From assembly GCA_004298625.1 (NCBI GenBank), contig SCSY01000014.1, positions 1-6,122 of the forward strand: DNA of 6,122 bases. The letters run 5' to 3'. The notes below the pieces were generated by a model, which was given only the letters and a program-made list of their open reading frames with translations, was not told the DNA's origin and did no database searches. Origin of the DNA: Nitrospirota bacterium (GTDB lineage: Bacteria > Nitrospirota > Thermodesulfovibrionia > Thermodesulfovibrionales > UBA1546). Positions 5,661-6,122 of the stretch are shown here, piece after piece; position 1 is the stretch's first letter, and each line of letters opens with the position of its first letter. A program made the translations under genes and the position numbers.

Positions 5661-5769
5661 GCAGTTACATGCCCTATCTTATAAGCTTCCTTGAATTCCA
5701 AAATAGTTGTCAAATTATAAAATAGCAATTGCCAAAAAAATCTGCTATACTTTTTCGGAGGTAGGAATT

Positions 5770-6000
5770 ATGAAAAAGCTCTTTGCCGGTGTAGCATTTT
5801 TGCTTATAATTGTTCCTTATTCGTTAGGTGCTGAATTCTGGGGTTCAAAAAACTCGAACAAGTATCATTACCCAGATTGCAAATGGGCACAAAAAATAAA
5901 GCCCGACAATCTTGTTAAATTCAAAAGCCCTGAAGATGCTATTAAGGCGAGCTATATACCATGCAAGGTGTGTAAACCTCCAATGCCTTCTTCTAAATGA
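5770..6000 (+). CDS. exported small protein with an Ada-like zinc-site motif
   Basis: The 76-residue product starts with a Sec signal peptide (MKK, then a hydrophobic core LFAGVAFLLIIVPYSLGA), probably cut after A21. The mature part contains SNKYHYPDCKWAQKI and ends with AIKASYIPCKVCKPP. H33 or Y34 near C37, together with C65 and C68 in PCKVC, resembles a reduced form of the zinc-binding module at the N-terminus of Ada (Ada_Zn_binding). Here it is exported and lacks any DNA-repair domain, so a role in methyl-phosphotriester repair is unlikely. The frame is open upstream to 5707, but the ATG at 5770 has GGAGG (5757-5761) 8 nt before it and begins directly with the signal peptide. Its TGA overlaps the ATG of the nuclease-like gene as ATGA, indicating translational coupling and probably joint function. 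Metal binding is inferred from the cysteines. Confidence 0.8.
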   Translation: MKKLFAGVAFLLIIVPYSLGAEFWGSKNSNKYHYPDCKWAQKIKPDNLVKFKSPEDAIKASYIPCKVCKPPMPSSK

Positions 6001-6122
6001 TTAAATTAGCGGCTTCATGTTTATTGTTTTTACTATTTTCTTGTATTGATGTAGGAGCATCAGAAAGAGGAGTAGTTATTACTCAAGACTATTTTCTCTG
6101 CACAAGAGTTGTGGACGGAGAT
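5997..6122 (+). CDS. exported staphylococcal-nuclease-like (thermonuclease family) protein, 5' part only
   Basis: The gene runs off the right edge after 42 codons. It opens MIKLAASCLLFLLFSC, a hydrophobic signal sequence, followed by IDVGASERG. Cleavage after VGA is plausible; C16 in LLFSC is a poor lipobox because of the phenylalanine at -2. At residues 36-42 the sequence TRVVDGD begins the motif VVDGDT, which opens the OB-fold of thermonuclease/SNase proteins and includes an acidic residue that helps bind calcium. Only these few residues identify the family, so the catalytic Arg/Glu residues cannot be checked here. Its ATG overlaps the stop of the preceding zinc-site protein (ATGA), and it appears to rely on translational coupling because no separate ribosome site is evident. 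Expected activity is extracytoplasmic DNA/RNA hydrolysis. Confidence 0.75.
   Translation, partial: MIKLAASCLLFLLFSCIDVGASERGVVITQDYFLCTRVVDGD

Noticed and set aside
5643..5717. Minus-strand short frame reading EFKEAYKIGHVTAISTRMAR next to the comM remnant
   Set aside because: It would be only about 25 codons from a TTG, ends in another frame within the comM fragment, and resembles no family I know or the missing comM sequence.
5743..5751. TGCTATACT as an extended -10 promoter of the zinc-site gene
   Set aside because: Transcription would begin at about 5758, inside the GGAGG ribosome site, and there is no -35 at proper distance (TTGCCA is only 11 bp away).

Overview
This 6.1 kb window is ordinary bacterial chromosome interrupted by a small accessory stretch. 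The genes have AGGAGG-type Shine-Dalgarno sites, and the last two genes have Sec-type signal peptides. Most of the sequence has moderate to low GC, while the helicase gene is clearly richer. A GC-rich palindromic repeat read as 'NPPLPPFTKGG' lies inside hemW. From memory, that peptide recurs in translated genomes of Nitrospirota and Desulfobacterota (and similar ones in cyanobacteria), so a Nitrospirota- or Desulfobacterota-like organism is my best guess. The sequence alone does not settle it.

Layout. Positions 102-1283 (-) encode HemW, a radical-SAM heme chaperone, with the in-frame repeat at 622-665. Divergent from it is a YwbE-family 64-residue protein (1419-1613, +). It is followed by a membrane-anchored SPFH/prohibitin-like protein (1734-2585, +). 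A weak intrinsic terminator overlaps that gene's stop, and a 32-nt hairpin separates it from the convergent module to its right. That module is a type II toxin-antitoxin operon on the minus strand: a Phd/YefM-type antitoxin (3082-3333) overlapped by a PIN-domain toxin (2667-3089). Its promoter is near-consensus and carries a TGTACA palindrome between the -35 and -10 boxes. A second minus-strand unit (3919 down to 3543) has its own good promoter and encodes two small proteins I cannot assign; the second looks like an antitoxin without a partner. Divergent from that unit is a RhlE-type DEAD-box RNA helicase (4152-5387, +). Convergent with the helicase is a 5'-truncated remnant of a ComM/YifB-type Mg-chelatase-like ATPase (5421-5660, -). 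The right edge holds a translationally coupled pair: a secreted Ada-like zinc-site mini-protein (5770-6000) and the start of an exported staphylococcal-nuclease-like protein (5997 to the edge).

How the genes relate. Only three groups look functionally linked: the antitoxin/toxin pair, the two small minus-strand genes, and the zinc-site/nuclease pair. HemW, YwbE, the SPFH protein and RhlE are housekeeping-type genes without an evident shared pathway. The stretch from about 2600 to 5700 (hairpin repeat, TA module, orphan small genes, compositionally distinct helicase, decayed comM end) looks like a site of gene turnover.

No stretch longer than about 300 bases lacks a gene. The gaps at 1-101, 1284-1418, 1614-1733, 3412-3542 and 4011-4151 show no RNA gene or further ORF that I can support. 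I found no new defence or mobile system. The items most worth a second look are the coding palindrome in hemW, the split zinc-site/nuclease pair, the decayed comM end and the orphan small-gene operon.
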